Below are positions 18,208 through 27,259 of a stretch of DNA of 64,000 bases, piece after piece. How positions within the stretch are numbered: the first letter of the stretch is position 1; the number at the start of each line of letters is the position of its first letter. Source of the DNA: Bacillota bacterium (GTDB lineage Bacteria > Bacillota > Clostridia > Lachnospirales > Lachnospiraceae); NCBI GenBank assembly GCA_023414875.1, contig JAEZMV010000018.1, forward strand, positions 1 through 64,000, given 5' to 3'. The notes under the pieces are model-generated. The model saw nothing but the letters and a program-made list of their open reading frames with translations, was not told the DNA's origin and searched no databases. A program made the position numbers and the translations under genes.

Positions 18208-19752
18208 ATGAAAAACAATCCGATTTTAGGAACCGATTACCCAGATGTCGATGCGATCCGCGTTGGTGATACCTATTACATGATAAGTACCACCATGCAT
18301 TTTATGCCCGGAGGAGTAATATTACGCTCCTATGATTTAATTCATTGGGAAATCATTACATATGTTTATGATACCTTAGATGATACACCCGCACAATGTC
18401 TACAGGATAATCAATGTATCTACGGTCAAGGGATGTGGGCAGCATCACTTCGTTACCATAAGGGTAAGTTTTATGTATGCTTTGTAGCAAACGATACACA
18501 CAAGACGTATCTGTATCAAGCAGAGGATATCAAAGGTCCCTGGAAGAAAAGCATTGTGGAAGGCTTTTACCATGACTGCTCTTTATTATTCGATGATGAT
18601 GATAGAATATATATTGTCTATGGGAACAGAGATATCTTTCTGACTGAATTAAAAGCTGATTTATCCGGGCCTAAACCGGACGGACTGCATCGGCTTCTGA
18701 TATCCGATACAGAAAATGTAATCCTTGGATATGAAGGAGCACATATATATAAAATCAATGGTAAGTATTATATATTTTTTATTCATTGGCTTGCGGATCA
18801 AAACAAGCGTAGAGTTGAGGCTTGTTTTGTATCAGATTCCTTGACGGGAAATTTTACAGGAAGAAATATACTGGATGATGATATGGGACATCATAATGCC
18901 GGGGTTGCCCAGGGAGGTATTATTGATACACCGGAGGGTGACTGGTACGCAATATTATTTCAGGATTATGGGGCGGTCGGACGTATTCCGGTGCTCGTAC
19001 CAATGCGCTGGGAGAATGACTTCCCGGTACTGGGAGTAGATGGTAAGATACCTCAGGAGATTCTTATAAATAGTACAAGGCCGAATCATAGTTATGAGCC
19101 GTTGGCACAAAGCGATGACTTCCATTATCTACCTGATACAGATGGTAGGGTTCACCTGAAAAATGTATGGCAATGGAATCATATACCGGATCATGCCTTG
19201 TGGTCTGTAACAGAAAAACCCGGTGCATACCGAATAAAATCCGGCAGTATCTGCAACAATGTTGTATCCGCAGTTAATACATTAACGCAACGTATGACGC
19301 TTCCTTCCTGCGAAGCAAGTGTAACCATAGATGGAAGTGCGTTGAGAAATGGTGATTATGCAGGAATTTGTGCATTACTGGGATGCTACGGGCTGATCGC
19401 TTTAACAAAAGAAGCGGAGCAATATTATCTTGTCATGCTTGCTAAAGAGCCGGGAGATCCTCATTCCATGGGTAAACCTCTCGATATGGAATTTGGGAAA
19501 GAGTATGCACGTGTTCCCGTTGAAAATAGTGAGATCAGATTAAAAATACATGCCAACCTTCAAGATAGAATTGATGAGGTGGAGTTTTACTATCAGAATA
19601 AGGATGAATGGAAAAAACTTGGTATTACTCATAAAATATACTTCCAACTGGACCATTTTGCCGGTTGCAGATTTGGATTATTCATGTTTTCAACGAAACA
19701 GGTTGGAGGAGTAGCAGATTTTAAAAATTTTTATTATACTTGCTTTAAATAA
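18208..19752 (+). CDS. GH43-family beta-xylosidase-like enzyme with C-terminal beta-sandwich
   Basis: 514 residues from the ATG at 18208, which has AGGAG seven bases upstream. The frame is open to an ATG at 18127, but those extra residues have no family match. The GH43 propeller (about 1-300) has the base Asp in YPDVDAIRVGDTYY, the modulating Asp in YHDCSLLFDDDDR and the acid Glu in YEGAHIYKING. The last ~200 residues form a concanavalin-like beta-sandwich (GDYAGICALLGCYG, HFAGCRFGLFMFS) as in two-domain beta-xylosidases. No signal peptide. The preceding ~190 bases contain no other gene. Confidence 0.85.
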   Translation: MKNNPILGTDYPDVDAIRVGDTYYMISTTMHFMPGGVILRSYDLIHWEIITYVYDTLDDTPAQCLQDNQCIYGQGMWAASLRYHKGKFYVCFVANDTHKTYLYQAEDIKGPWKKSIVEGFYHDCSLLFDDDDRIYIVYGNRDIFLTELKADLSGPKPDGLHRLLISDTENVILGYEGAHIYKINGKYYIFFIHWLADQNKRRVEACFVSDSLTGNFTGRNILDDDMGHHNAGVAQGGIIDTPEGDWYAILFQDYGAVGRIPVLVPMRWENDFPVLGVDGKIPQEILINSTRPNHSYEPLAQSDDFHYLPDTDGRVHLKNVWQWNHIPDHALWSVTEKPGAYRIKSGSICNNVVSAVNTLTQRMTLPSCEASVTIDGSALRNGDYAGICALLGCYGLIALTKEAEQYYLVMLAKEPGDPHSMGKPLDMEFGKEYARVPVENSEIRLKIHANLQDRIDEVEFYYQNKDEWKKLGITHKIYFQLDHFAGCRFGLFMFSTKQVGGVADFKNFYYTCFK

Positions 19753-19833
19753 CCCTAATTAAATCGAATGCCAATCTCTATTAGTGGGATTGGCAAGCAA
19801 AAAATATTGTTTTATCTGCAAGGAGATTGTGAT

Positions 19834-21633
19834 ATGGAAAATGATGTCGGTTATGTATTATGCTATACCAGATTACCACAGGAGGAAGCAATCTATGCCC
19901 CTAAACTGGCATATAGCATGCATCTGGGCTACAGTGAAGATGGTAGATACTTTAAGGATCTAAATCATAATTCAGGTGTGTTGTTTGCAAAGGCTACAGA
20001 AAGAGAGGATGGGACTCTAGATGCCAAGAGTTTAAAAAACCCTTATATTTTCCATATGGCGAACGGGTCCTTTGGGGTTGTAGCAGTTAGGACAGAGGCG
20101 TATGGGGAAAATGATGCAGAAAGTAAAGGACAAGCTCTGCTATTTACTTCCACAGATCTTTTGCAGTACAAAGAAATTGGGCTGATTGATCTTAAGGGAA
20201 ATACGTATGTAAATGATATATCCTGTCGGTTTGATAATGATAAGAAAGCTTATATTATCACCTGGAGCGATGAGAATGGAAACTATTATAAAAATACTAT
20301 TGTTGATATTAACGATTTATCTGGAGCATCGAATCCGGAAAAAACGGAAGCGTCTCAGATCGAGCCTGTATGTGCAGGAATAGAAGGAGTTATTCAGAGG
20401 AATGTAATCAGTGTTTCTAAAGAAGTAGCACATCGCCTGGTATGCAGGCTATCGGTACCTGCCAATGTTAGAATTGAACTTCCTGATAGTGTCACTGTAA
20501 AATCAGAAGAGGAATTAAAAAAGGTAAAGGCAACGGCTATCTATAGTGATGGGACAGAAGATACAAAATTAGTCGATTGGGATGTAACGGATATAGATTG
20601 GACCAAACCCGGATCCTTTAGGGTGAAAGGGAAAGTGCATCAGGATCATTTTGTATTTCCGATTGCGTTAAGCAGGGCTGATCCGTGTATCGCTAAATGG
20701 CAGGGAAACTATTATTTTATTGCAACGAATGATGCGGATGGTAATCACTCCTTATATATTCGAGAGGCAGAAACAATTCCGGATTTATTAAAAGCGGAGG
20801 AGCATTTAATACTAGACTCTGTTACTTATGAAGAAATCGGCGGCTTACTTTGGGCACCGGAATTTCACATCATAGAAGATGAATTGTATTTATTCCACGG
20901 AGCCACCCGTGGTGAATTCTTTTATGAAGAATCTCACGTCATGAAGCTTCGAGCAGGCGGCAATCCGACATGTAAGTCAGACTGGTCAAGACCTCAGCGT
21001 GTTCTTAAGAAAGATGGATCCTATTTATGTGAGGCAGGAAATACGATATCGCTGGATATGACATGTTTTGAGATTGGGGGAGAGTACTATGTTGCTTGGT
21101 CACAGCGTCAGTTTTTACCCGTAGATCTAGGCGCCTGGATATATCTGGCAAAGGTTGATCCGAAGGAACCATGGAAGCTGAGCTGCGATCCGGTGGTTAT
21201 AACGAAACCTGACTATGGATGGGCAAATAATCATGTATTTGTTGATGAAGGTCCGTTTACCATTATTAAGGATAACAAGATATTTATGACCTTTTCCAGT
21301 GCCCTTGTTGATGAAACCTATGTTGTGGGATTATTAACTGCAGATATTAATTCGGATTTACTTAACCCTGATAGCTGGATAAAAACTAACTATCCGCTGT
21401 TAACCTCCAGAAGTATTCCAGGTGAATATGGTCCTGGACATAATGCGTATGTAATAGATGATAACGGAACATACTGGAATACCTACCATGCCAGACCAGG
21501 AGTAGAAGGACCCAGAAGCTCCGGTATGCGAAGGGTTCATTTTGATATTGATGGTTATCCGGTCCTGGATTTACCGGAATACAGAGACTTGAACAAGACG
21601 TTGGCAGACGTAACGGTTAATATTAGGATATAA
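19834..21633 (+). CDS. GH43-family glycosidase with N-terminal propeller-like and Ig-like domains (paralogue)
   Basis: 599 residues from the ATG at 19834 (AAGGAG upstream); an earlier ATG at 19768 lacks a ribosome binding site. The domain order matches the protein at 7803-9617: a partial propeller (KNPYIFHMANGSFGVVAVR), an Ig-like segment at about 230-290 (VKATAIYSDGTEDTKLVDW), and a GH43 domain with the base Asp in SRADPCIAKW, LDMTCF and the acid Glu in VDEGPFTII, then GPGHNAYV. The two have diverged clearly, which suggests different substrates or linkages. No signal peptide is seen. It probably forms a transcription unit with the GH43 gene 81 bases upstream. Confidence 0.8.
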   Translation: MENDVGYVLCYTRLPQEEAIYAPKLAYSMHLGYSEDGRYFKDLNHNSGVLFAKATEREDGTLDAKSLKNPYIFHMANGSFGVVAVRTEAYGENDAESKGQALLFTSTDLLQYKEIGLIDLKGNTYVNDISCRFDNDKKAYIITWSDENGNYYKNTIVDINDLSGASNPEKTEASQIEPVCAGIEGVIQRNVISVSKEVAHRLVCRLSVPANVRIELPDSVTVKSEEELKKVKATAIYSDGTEDTKLVDWDVTDIDWTKPGSFRVKGKVHQDHFVFPIALSRADPCIAKWQGNYYFIATNDADGNHSLYIREAETIPDLLKAEEHLILDSVTYEEIGGLLWAPEFHIIEDELYLFHGATRGEFFYEESHVMKLRAGGNPTCKSDWSRPQRVLKKDGSYLCEAGNTISLDMTCFEIGGEYYVAWSQRQFLPVDLGAWIYLAKVDPKEPWKLSCDPVVITKPDYGWANNHVFVDEGPFTIIKDNKIFMTFSSALVDETYVVGLLTADINSDLLNPDSWIKTNYPLLTSRSIPGEYGPGHNAYVIDDNGTYWNTYHARPGVEGPRSSGMRRVHFDIDGYPVLDLPEYRDLNKTLADVTVNIRI

Positions 21634-21668
21634 TTGTCATTGAATTTAATAATTAAGATAGTAAAATT

Positions 21669-21733
21669 GCACCATAGTTTTTTAATATAAGGATGTGAAT
21701 ATAGAATATACATCTGAGCTTAAACTATGGTGC
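21669..21733. repeat. 12-bp inverted repeat with 41-base loop
   Basis: GCACCATAGTTT pairs perfectly with AAACTATGGTGC. It lies 35 bases after the GH43 stop codon, where a terminator is expected, but no T run follows, so it may be a weak terminator or an operator. The rest of the 315-base gap up to 21948 holds only the promoter described next. Confidence 0.5.
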
Positions 21734-21793
21734 ATATTTCTGCTTATTTATTGCTTTTGAACACGTAAGTACTAAATATGATTAATATTTATT

Positions 21794-21823
21794 TCGACAT
21801 TTTTGATGTAATTATGTTATAAT
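21794..21823 (+). promoter_or_regulatory. Predicted sigma-A promoter for the AraC gene
   Basis: A -35 box TCGACA and a -10 box TATAAT are separated by 18 bases. They lie about 125 bases upstream of the AraC-family gene starting at 21949. Confidence 0.5.
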
Positions 21824-21948
21824 ATTTTTAACTAATTATAGTTGATTATAATATCATTTGATTTAATAGTTGGGATGGGTAAAACGAGTATAGTTTTATT
21901 GATACGTATCACATTACTTGAAGAGTGGAGTAGGGAGGGGGATTAGTT

Positions 21949-22743
21949 ATGAATCATATTAGATTTATAGAATATGATGCAAAGCATCCGAGTGACTTTG
22001 AATTTAATGTACCGGAGGGCCATGATTGCTGGCTTCTAGTTATGACAAAGACACCTGCATTTTTTTGGGTGAATAATGAATTAATTGAATATCCTGCGAA
22101 TTGTGCAGTCTTGTACAAGCCATACCAAAAAATCTATTACAAGGCGTGTGGGGAAGCTTATATTAACGATTGGATACGCTTTGATACAGATGAAACCTAT
22201 GTAACCACGGCGCCAATTCGTAGCGGAGAGCCGTTTGTAATTCATGATCCCACCTTCTGTCATAAATTATTTCAATTACTGGTTTCAGAACAAATAATGA
22301 ATAACGTCTATAAAGAAATTTCTTTTGATAATCTGCTAAGAGTATTATTTAATAAGCTGTTAGAATCTTATAATTACAAACAAATATCACCTTTATACAA
22401 AAACCTATACGAACTAAAAAAGGAGATTTACCTTTATCCAAATTCGGAATGGACTGTAACAAAAATGGCAGATAAGTTAAATATCAGTGTGGGATATCTT
22501 GAGGAAATATATAAGAATACTTTTGGGATCACTTGCATAGATGATGTTATAAACAGTCGAATTAATCTGGCCAAGAAATACCTGTTGTATGAAAATTATA
22601 CAATTGCGGAAATCGTAACCTTATGCGGATATCGCAATGTGGAGCATTTTTTTCGTCAGTTTAAGAAAATTACCGGGGTCACTCCAAAACGATTTCGAAA
22701 TAGTCCTTATCAACAAAGTGAAGAGGATAAGCACAAAGTATAA
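21949..22743 (+). CDS. AraC-family transcriptional regulator
   Basis: 264 residues. The N-terminal half is a cupin-like sensor (ILMT-like VPEGHDCWLLVMTKTPAFFW) and the C-terminal ~100 residues hold the two helix-turn-helix motifs (VTKMADKLNISVGYLEEIYKN; IAEIVTLCGYRNVEHFFRQFKK, then GVTPKRFRN). A strong GGAGGGGG ribosome binding site precedes the ATG. It lies between the GH43 pair and the GH120-like gene, so these are likely targets. The region after it (22744-23256, 513 bases) holds no gene that I can find. Confidence 0.85.
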   Translation: MNHIRFIEYDAKHPSDFEFNVPEGHDCWLLVMTKTPAFFWVNNELIEYPANCAVLYKPYQKIYYKACGEAYINDWIRFDTDETYVTTAPIRSGEPFVIHDPTFCHKLFQLLVSEQIMNNVYKEISFDNLLRVLFNKLLESYNYKQISPLYKNLYELKKEIYLYPNSEWTVTKMADKLNISVGYLEEIYKNTFGITCIDDVINSRINLAKKYLLYENYTIAEIVTLCGYRNVEHFFRQFKKITGVTPKRFRNSPYQQSEEDKHKV

Positions 22744-23056
22744 GTATTGAAGTTTCATATAGCTGCATTGGGGGGCTCAATTTATGTCAAGTTCATACTT
22801 ATTGACAGAGCACTATTTAGGTTTTCGTTTTTTTATTGAATTTCTTTACGAGTGTGTGTGTCCATATTCATAGAAGAATGTAAGCAGTGTAGTAAAAACA
22901 AAGCTTTATTAAGTCGGCTAGTACCGGCTCAACCCCTTATGGACGGGCGCACATTTTAATTTTGATAAGGGAGAAATCTAAGTGAAATTAGATACCCTAT
23001 ATAATACCAGTAATATGAGAATAGATCAACTTGATGTGACTATATATCACATACAT

Positions 23057-23095
23057 ATTAATATAGTTCATATTGTGCTGAATATAGGTCATTGT
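23057..23095 (+). promoter_or_regulatory. Repeated 39-bp upstream element, copy 2
   Basis: Second copy of the ATTAATATAGTTCA...GTCATTGT element at 9646-9684. It lies 161 bases upstream of the GH120-like gene in a 513-base non-coding stretch (22744-23256). A TTATGCAATAG sequence nearer the gene (about 23226) resembles the TATGCAAAT half-sites at 12340-12379. Confidence 0.5.
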
Positions 23096-23256
23096 ATACA
23101 AAGATATATTATCGTACAATTAGTTAAGTGAATATACATAGTTATATTGTATATATTATACAGACATTATCTTTAATAATTAGGTGGTTATTTATATAGC
23201 GTGCAATAAATGAAGTAGGCTATTTTATGCAATAGTCATAAACTTAGGAGTGAGTT

Positions 23257-25221
23257 ATGGACAGAGATTTTACTTTACAACTACCTGATGGAACGTACTT
23301 TGACTTATGGGAAAGGGAACAGGTATACGACAACGAACTTCATGTGAATTGTAACCATCCTGCTTCATCCGATGAAAATGACGGATCCCCCGAGCATCCT
23401 TTTTATACGATCAATGCAGCTGCTGAAGTTGCAACACCGGGTACCCGTGTGTGGATCCATGAAGGTGTATACCGGGAATGTGTTCAACCTGCAAGAGGCG
23501 GAGATGGAACTGATAAGATGATTTGCTATGAGGCCTATGAGAATGATAACGTTATTATTAAGGCTTCCGTTCTTGCTAAGAACTTTATAAAGAGTGAAGG
23601 TTGGAATCCAGTACCATTTCAGCCTGGTAGCATAAGGAATACAACGAATGCGGTGATATGGGAGGTTAGCCTCGATCCGGAGGAATTCCGAGGTTATAAT
23701 CCTTTTTGTGCCGTCAATATTCTTCATGATCGACTATTTATAGAATATGAAAAGACAGATATGACAACCTATCTAAATCGTAGAGGAATGGTTTTTTGCG
23801 ACGGAAAGCCATTGAAGCAGGTTTGCCTGTATAACCAGCTAAGTGAGCAACCAGGCACTTACTGGGTGGAAGCAAATGGACAGAAGGTTCACTTCAGGCT
23901 ATATAATGATGATAATCCTGATGATCATGTGATTGAATTAACCTGTCGTGAGCAGTGTTTTGCCCCAAAGGTTCCATTTTTATCTTATATTAAGGTAAAG
24001 GGTCTGACCTGTGCACATGCTGCTACCGGAGCACCGGTGCCGCAAAGAGGTTCCATATCCTGTTATCGAGGTCATCATTGGATTATCGAAGACTGTACGA
24101 TTGAATGGTCTAATTGTGTAGGTATCGATATTGGTAACGAATGTTGGCATCATACATACGAAGAAAATCAATTATTAGGGTATACGGTTATCAGGCGCTG
24201 CAAGATTTTTGATGTAGGAGTATGTGGGATAGCAGGACTGTTTGCTAAGCATCTGTTGATCGAGGACAATTTAATACAAGGTACCGGCTGGCAAAAGATG
24301 GAGTTATCTTGGGAAGCCGGAGGAATAAAAGTTCATGCCTGCACCAACAGCCTATTACGTAGAAATATATTTACAAAGACACTCAGGGCGGACCATTTAT
24401 GGATGGATATGGTAAATGAAAATAATCGTATTACCCAAAATCTCTTTCTTGATGGAATACAACAAAGAGAAGCGATTTTTATCGAATGTAGCCGTGATGA
24501 TATTAACCTGATAGATAATAATATATTCTGGAATGTAGAAGGGCGCTTCGAGCCGGCAGCAATTAAGGAAGAGCCGGGTTCTACGGGCTGGTATAAGACG
24601 GTAGAAACCGAAGCAAGCAATGGCTATGCGGTGTATGGTGAAGGCACTGACCATATAAACATTGTTAATAATTTTATTGGTAATTGCCAAAGCGCAGGGT
24701 ACTTTGCCAAAACGGTTGCTTTTCGTATCATAGGAAATACCAGAGGCGGAACATCTAGGGATGCTAAAATATGGAATAATATCTTCTATGATTGTAAGGA
24801 GGCTGCAATTAAATTCCCTACTCAACATAACGAAGCAGAGGGGAATTTATATATGAACATGCCCGGAGGCTATCTTAGAATTCTTTATCCCGAACCTGAG
24901 GTATGCTTGGATTTACAGGCATGGCAGGAATTTTACGGTTATGATATTCATGGACAGGAAGGATATTTGGATATAAGTATTGATACTGAAAACTTCACTA
25001 TGAAGATTCAAAAGCTAAAAGAATATCCTTTGGACTTTCCGAATCAAGGCAAGACACGAAAAATCATTAAAAATACAGAAGATATTAAGAAAGTGAAAAC
25101 AAAATCTATCGTGTCAAATGATTTTTTTGGTAATGAGGTAACCGATGACTTTCGCTTACCAGGTCCGTTTATAAATTTGGAAGAAACTAACGTTCTTTCT
25201 ATTGATCCACGAAAAAGGTGA
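23257..25221 (+). CDS. Right-handed beta-helix glycosidase, GH120 beta-xylosidase-like
   Basis: 654 residues. The N-terminal SPEHPFYTINAAAEVATPG and WIHEGVYRECVQP begin a parallel beta-helix that runs through most of the protein. Three segments match what I recall of GH120 XylC-type enzymes: WEAGGIKVHA (Glu about 353), LWMDMVNE (Asp about 384) and FIECSRDD (Glu about 410), at positions close to those of the acidic active-site residues there. GH120 enzymes are beta-xylosidases that act on xylo-oligosaccharides. No signal peptide, so cytoplasmic. GGAG precedes the ATG. It is followed, after 118 bases, by the sugar importer, which fits import and cleavage of xylo-oligosaccharides. A pectate-lyase-like role is the alternative. 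Confidence 0.75.
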   Translation: MDRDFTLQLPDGTYFDLWEREQVYDNELHVNCNHPASSDENDGSPEHPFYTINAAAEVATPGTRVWIHEGVYRECVQPARGGDGTDKMICYEAYENDNVIIKASVLAKNFIKSEGWNPVPFQPGSIRNTTNAVIWEVSLDPEEFRGYNPFCAVNILHDRLFIEYEKTDMTTYLNRRGMVFCDGKPLKQVCLYNQLSEQPGTYWVEANGQKVHFRLYNDDNPDDHVIELTCREQCFAPKVPFLSYIKVKGLTCAHAATGAPVPQRGSISCYRGHHWIIEDCTIEWSNCVGIDIGNECWHHTYEENQLLGYTVIRRCKIFDVGVCGIAGLFAKHLLIEDNLIQGTGWQKMELSWEAGGIKVHACTNSLLRRNIFTKTLRADHLWMDMVNENNRITQNLFLDGIQQREAIFIECSRDDINLIDNNIFWNVEGRFEPAAIKEEPGSTGWYKTVETEASNGYAVYGEGTDHINIVNNFIGNCQSAGYFAKTVAFRIIGNTRGGTSRDAKIWNNIFYDCKEAAIKFPTQHNEAEGNLYMNMPGGYLRILYPEPEVCLDLQAWQEFYGYDIHGQEGYLDISIDTENFTMKIQKLKEYPLDFPNQGKTRKIIKNTEDIKKVKTKSIVSNDFFGNEVTDDFRLPGPFINLEETNVLSIDPRKR

Positions 25222-25339
25222 AAGTATAAACTGCGTTAGCTCCAAATATATAATATAGTAATTCATTATTAAAGCTTAAGATATATTAAGTGTAATCTGC
25301 ATTATTAATGGAGAAATATCTGTAAAAGGAGAATAAGTA

Positions 25340-26260
25340 ATGAAGATTTTTCAGAATAAAAGGAAGGTAAGAGGTTATAAAGAATTTTTGTATATTTTAC
25401 CATTTATTGTACTGGTTGCGGTCTTTGCATACTATCCACTTTATGGATGGATTTACGCGTTTTTTGATTATAGGCCACCGGCTCCCTTTTCAATGGATAG
25501 TTTTGTAGGGTTCAAATGGTTTAAATCATTGGTTGAAAACCCGGTAAAGACAAAGATAGTACTTAATGTTATTAAAAATACCTTCGCAATGAGCGGTATT
25601 ACAATTGGGACATCTTGGTTACCATTGTTATTTGCTGTATTTTTGAATGAAATCAAATTTATTCCATTTCGTAAATTTGTTCAGACTGTAACTACAATAC
25701 CTAATTTCATCAGTTGGGTTTTGGTGTATTCAGTAGCATTTAATATTTTTAACAGTACAGGTATGGTTAATCATCTTCTGATTTCAATGGGACTTATTGA
25801 GAAACCAATTCTTTTCCTTCAGTCCTCAGAACATGTTTGGTTTACACAATGGCTTTGGCTTACATGGAAAAATCTGGGTTGGGCTGCAATTATGTATATA
25901 GCAGCGATTACCGGTATAGATGAAGAGCTATATGAAGCTGCTAAGGTAGATGGTACTTCAAGAATGCAGAGAATTCGCTACATAACCATTCCGTGTATAT
26001 TACCCACTTATTTTGTATTATTAATGTTATCAATCGCAAGTTTCCTTTCAAATGGTATGGAACAGTATTATGTATTCCAGAACGCTTTTAATACAGAGCA
26101 TATTCAAGTTTTGGATTTATATGTGTTTAATTTAGCGATGGGAAGCGGTAGTTATTCAGTTTCTACAGCTCTGAGTATTCTTAAGAGTGTGATAAGTATT
26201 GTTCTACTTTTCATAGCTAATGGATTTTCAAAACGGATAAGAGGCGAGAGCTTTTTCTAA
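25340..26260 (+). CDS. Sugar ABC transporter permease (LplB type)
   Basis: 306 residues with about six membrane segments. The cytoplasmic EAA loop is present (YEAAKVDGTSRMQRIRYITIP), as in binding-protein-dependent permeases of the carbohydrate CUT1 class, and the sequence fits the LplB/YteP subgroup. It is the first gene of a permease-permease-binding protein operon: the next permease begins 18 bases after its stop. No ATP-binding gene is nearby, so it presumably uses a shared MsmK-type ATPase encoded elsewhere. AAGGAG precedes the ATG. Confidence 0.9.
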   Translation: MKIFQNKRKVRGYKEFLYILPFIVLVAVFAYYPLYGWIYAFFDYRPPAPFSMDSFVGFKWFKSLVENPVKTKIVLNVIKNTFAMSGITIGTSWLPLLFAVFLNEIKFIPFRKFVQTVTTIPNFISWVLVYSVAFNIFNSTGMVNHLLISMGLIEKPILFLQSSEHVWFTQWLWLTWKNLGWAAIMYIAAITGIDEELYEAAKVDGTSRMQRIRYITIPCILPTYFVLLMLSIASFLSNGMEQYYVFQNAFNTEHIQVLDLYVFNLAMGSGSYSVSTALSILKSVISIVLLFIANGFSKRIRGESFF

Positions 26261-26278
26261 TATTGGAGGGAATTTGTA

Positions 26279-27202
26279 ATGATCGGTAAACAAAAAAAGA
26301 TACGTTCTAAAAAAAGCGCTGTTGATATCTTAATAGATATCATTACCTATGTGTTTTTCGCAGCATTTGCATTTATTTGTATTTACCCATTTTATTATAT
26401 TTTTATCAATACAATTAGTTCTAATGTATTGAGTGATAAAGGACAAATAATATTCTTGCCTAAGGAAATTCACTTTTCCAATTATGCTCAGGCACTGAAG
26501 ATACGAGGCTTAATGGATGCGGCTATAATTTCTGTTGGCAGAACAGTAATCGGTACCATATTAACGGTTATCGCTACAGCATTTTTAGGTTTTATGTTCA
26601 CCAGGGAGAGCCTATGGCGCAGAAAATTCTGGTATCGGTTTGTCATAATTACGATGTATTTTAATGCAGGTATTATTCCATGGTATTTAACAATGAGAAA
26701 TCTTCACCTTACTAATAATTTTTGGGGTTATATTTTACCGGCGATTGTATCACCGTTTTACATCATTCTTGCAAAGACCTTTGTGGAGTCGATTCCTAAG
26801 GAATTGCAACAGGCAGCAGAGATTGACGGAGCAGGGACGATGAAGGTGTTCTACAAGGTAATCATGCCGGTTATCAAGCCTATCATGGCAACAGTTGCTA
26901 TATTTACGGCTGTAAATCAGTGGAATGCCTTCCAGGATACATTACTGTTAATGACAGATACTAAATTATACCCCTTACAGTTTATCTTGTATCAATATAT
27001 TAATCAGGCAAGTTCCCTGAAGCAGCTCGTTAATTCGTCGAGCAGCGGTGCAGGGGTAGGAGCAGTACTTTCTACCGTACAAACAGTAACTTCTATACGT
27101 ATGACAGTTACCGTTATCGTTGTTGCACCAATCTTATTAATTTATCCTATTTTCCAAAGATATTTTGTTAAAGGTATCATGATTGGAGCAGTAAAAGGTT
27201 AA
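26279..27202 (+). CDS. Sugar ABC transporter permease (LplC/YtcP type)
   Basis: 307 residues with about six membrane segments. The EAA loop is present as QQAAEIDGAGTMKVFYKVIMP, and the C terminus ends in FQRYFVKGIMIGAVKG, the usual ending of second permeases of CUT1 carbohydrate importers. It forms a heterodimer with the product of 25340-26260. The ribosome binding site is GGAGGG. The solute-binding protein gene follows after 57 bases. Confidence 0.9.
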   Translation: MIGKQKKIRSKKSAVDILIDIITYVFFAAFAFICIYPFYYIFINTISSNVLSDKGQIIFLPKEIHFSNYAQALKIRGLMDAAIISVGRTVIGTILTVIATAFLGFMFTRESLWRRKFWYRFVIITMYFNAGIIPWYLTMRNLHLTNNFWGYILPAIVSPFYIILAKTFVESIPKELQQAAEIDGAGTMKVFYKVIMPVIKPIMATVAIFTAVNQWNAFQDTLLLMTDTKLYPLQFILYQYINQASSLKQLVNSSSSGAGVGAVLSTVQTVTSIRMTVTVIVVAPILLIYPIFQRYFVKGIMIGAVKG

Positions 27203-27259
27203 GATATATGAAGGTGCTTATCACCTTTTTATATACATTTTAAGAATGGAGGATTTGTT

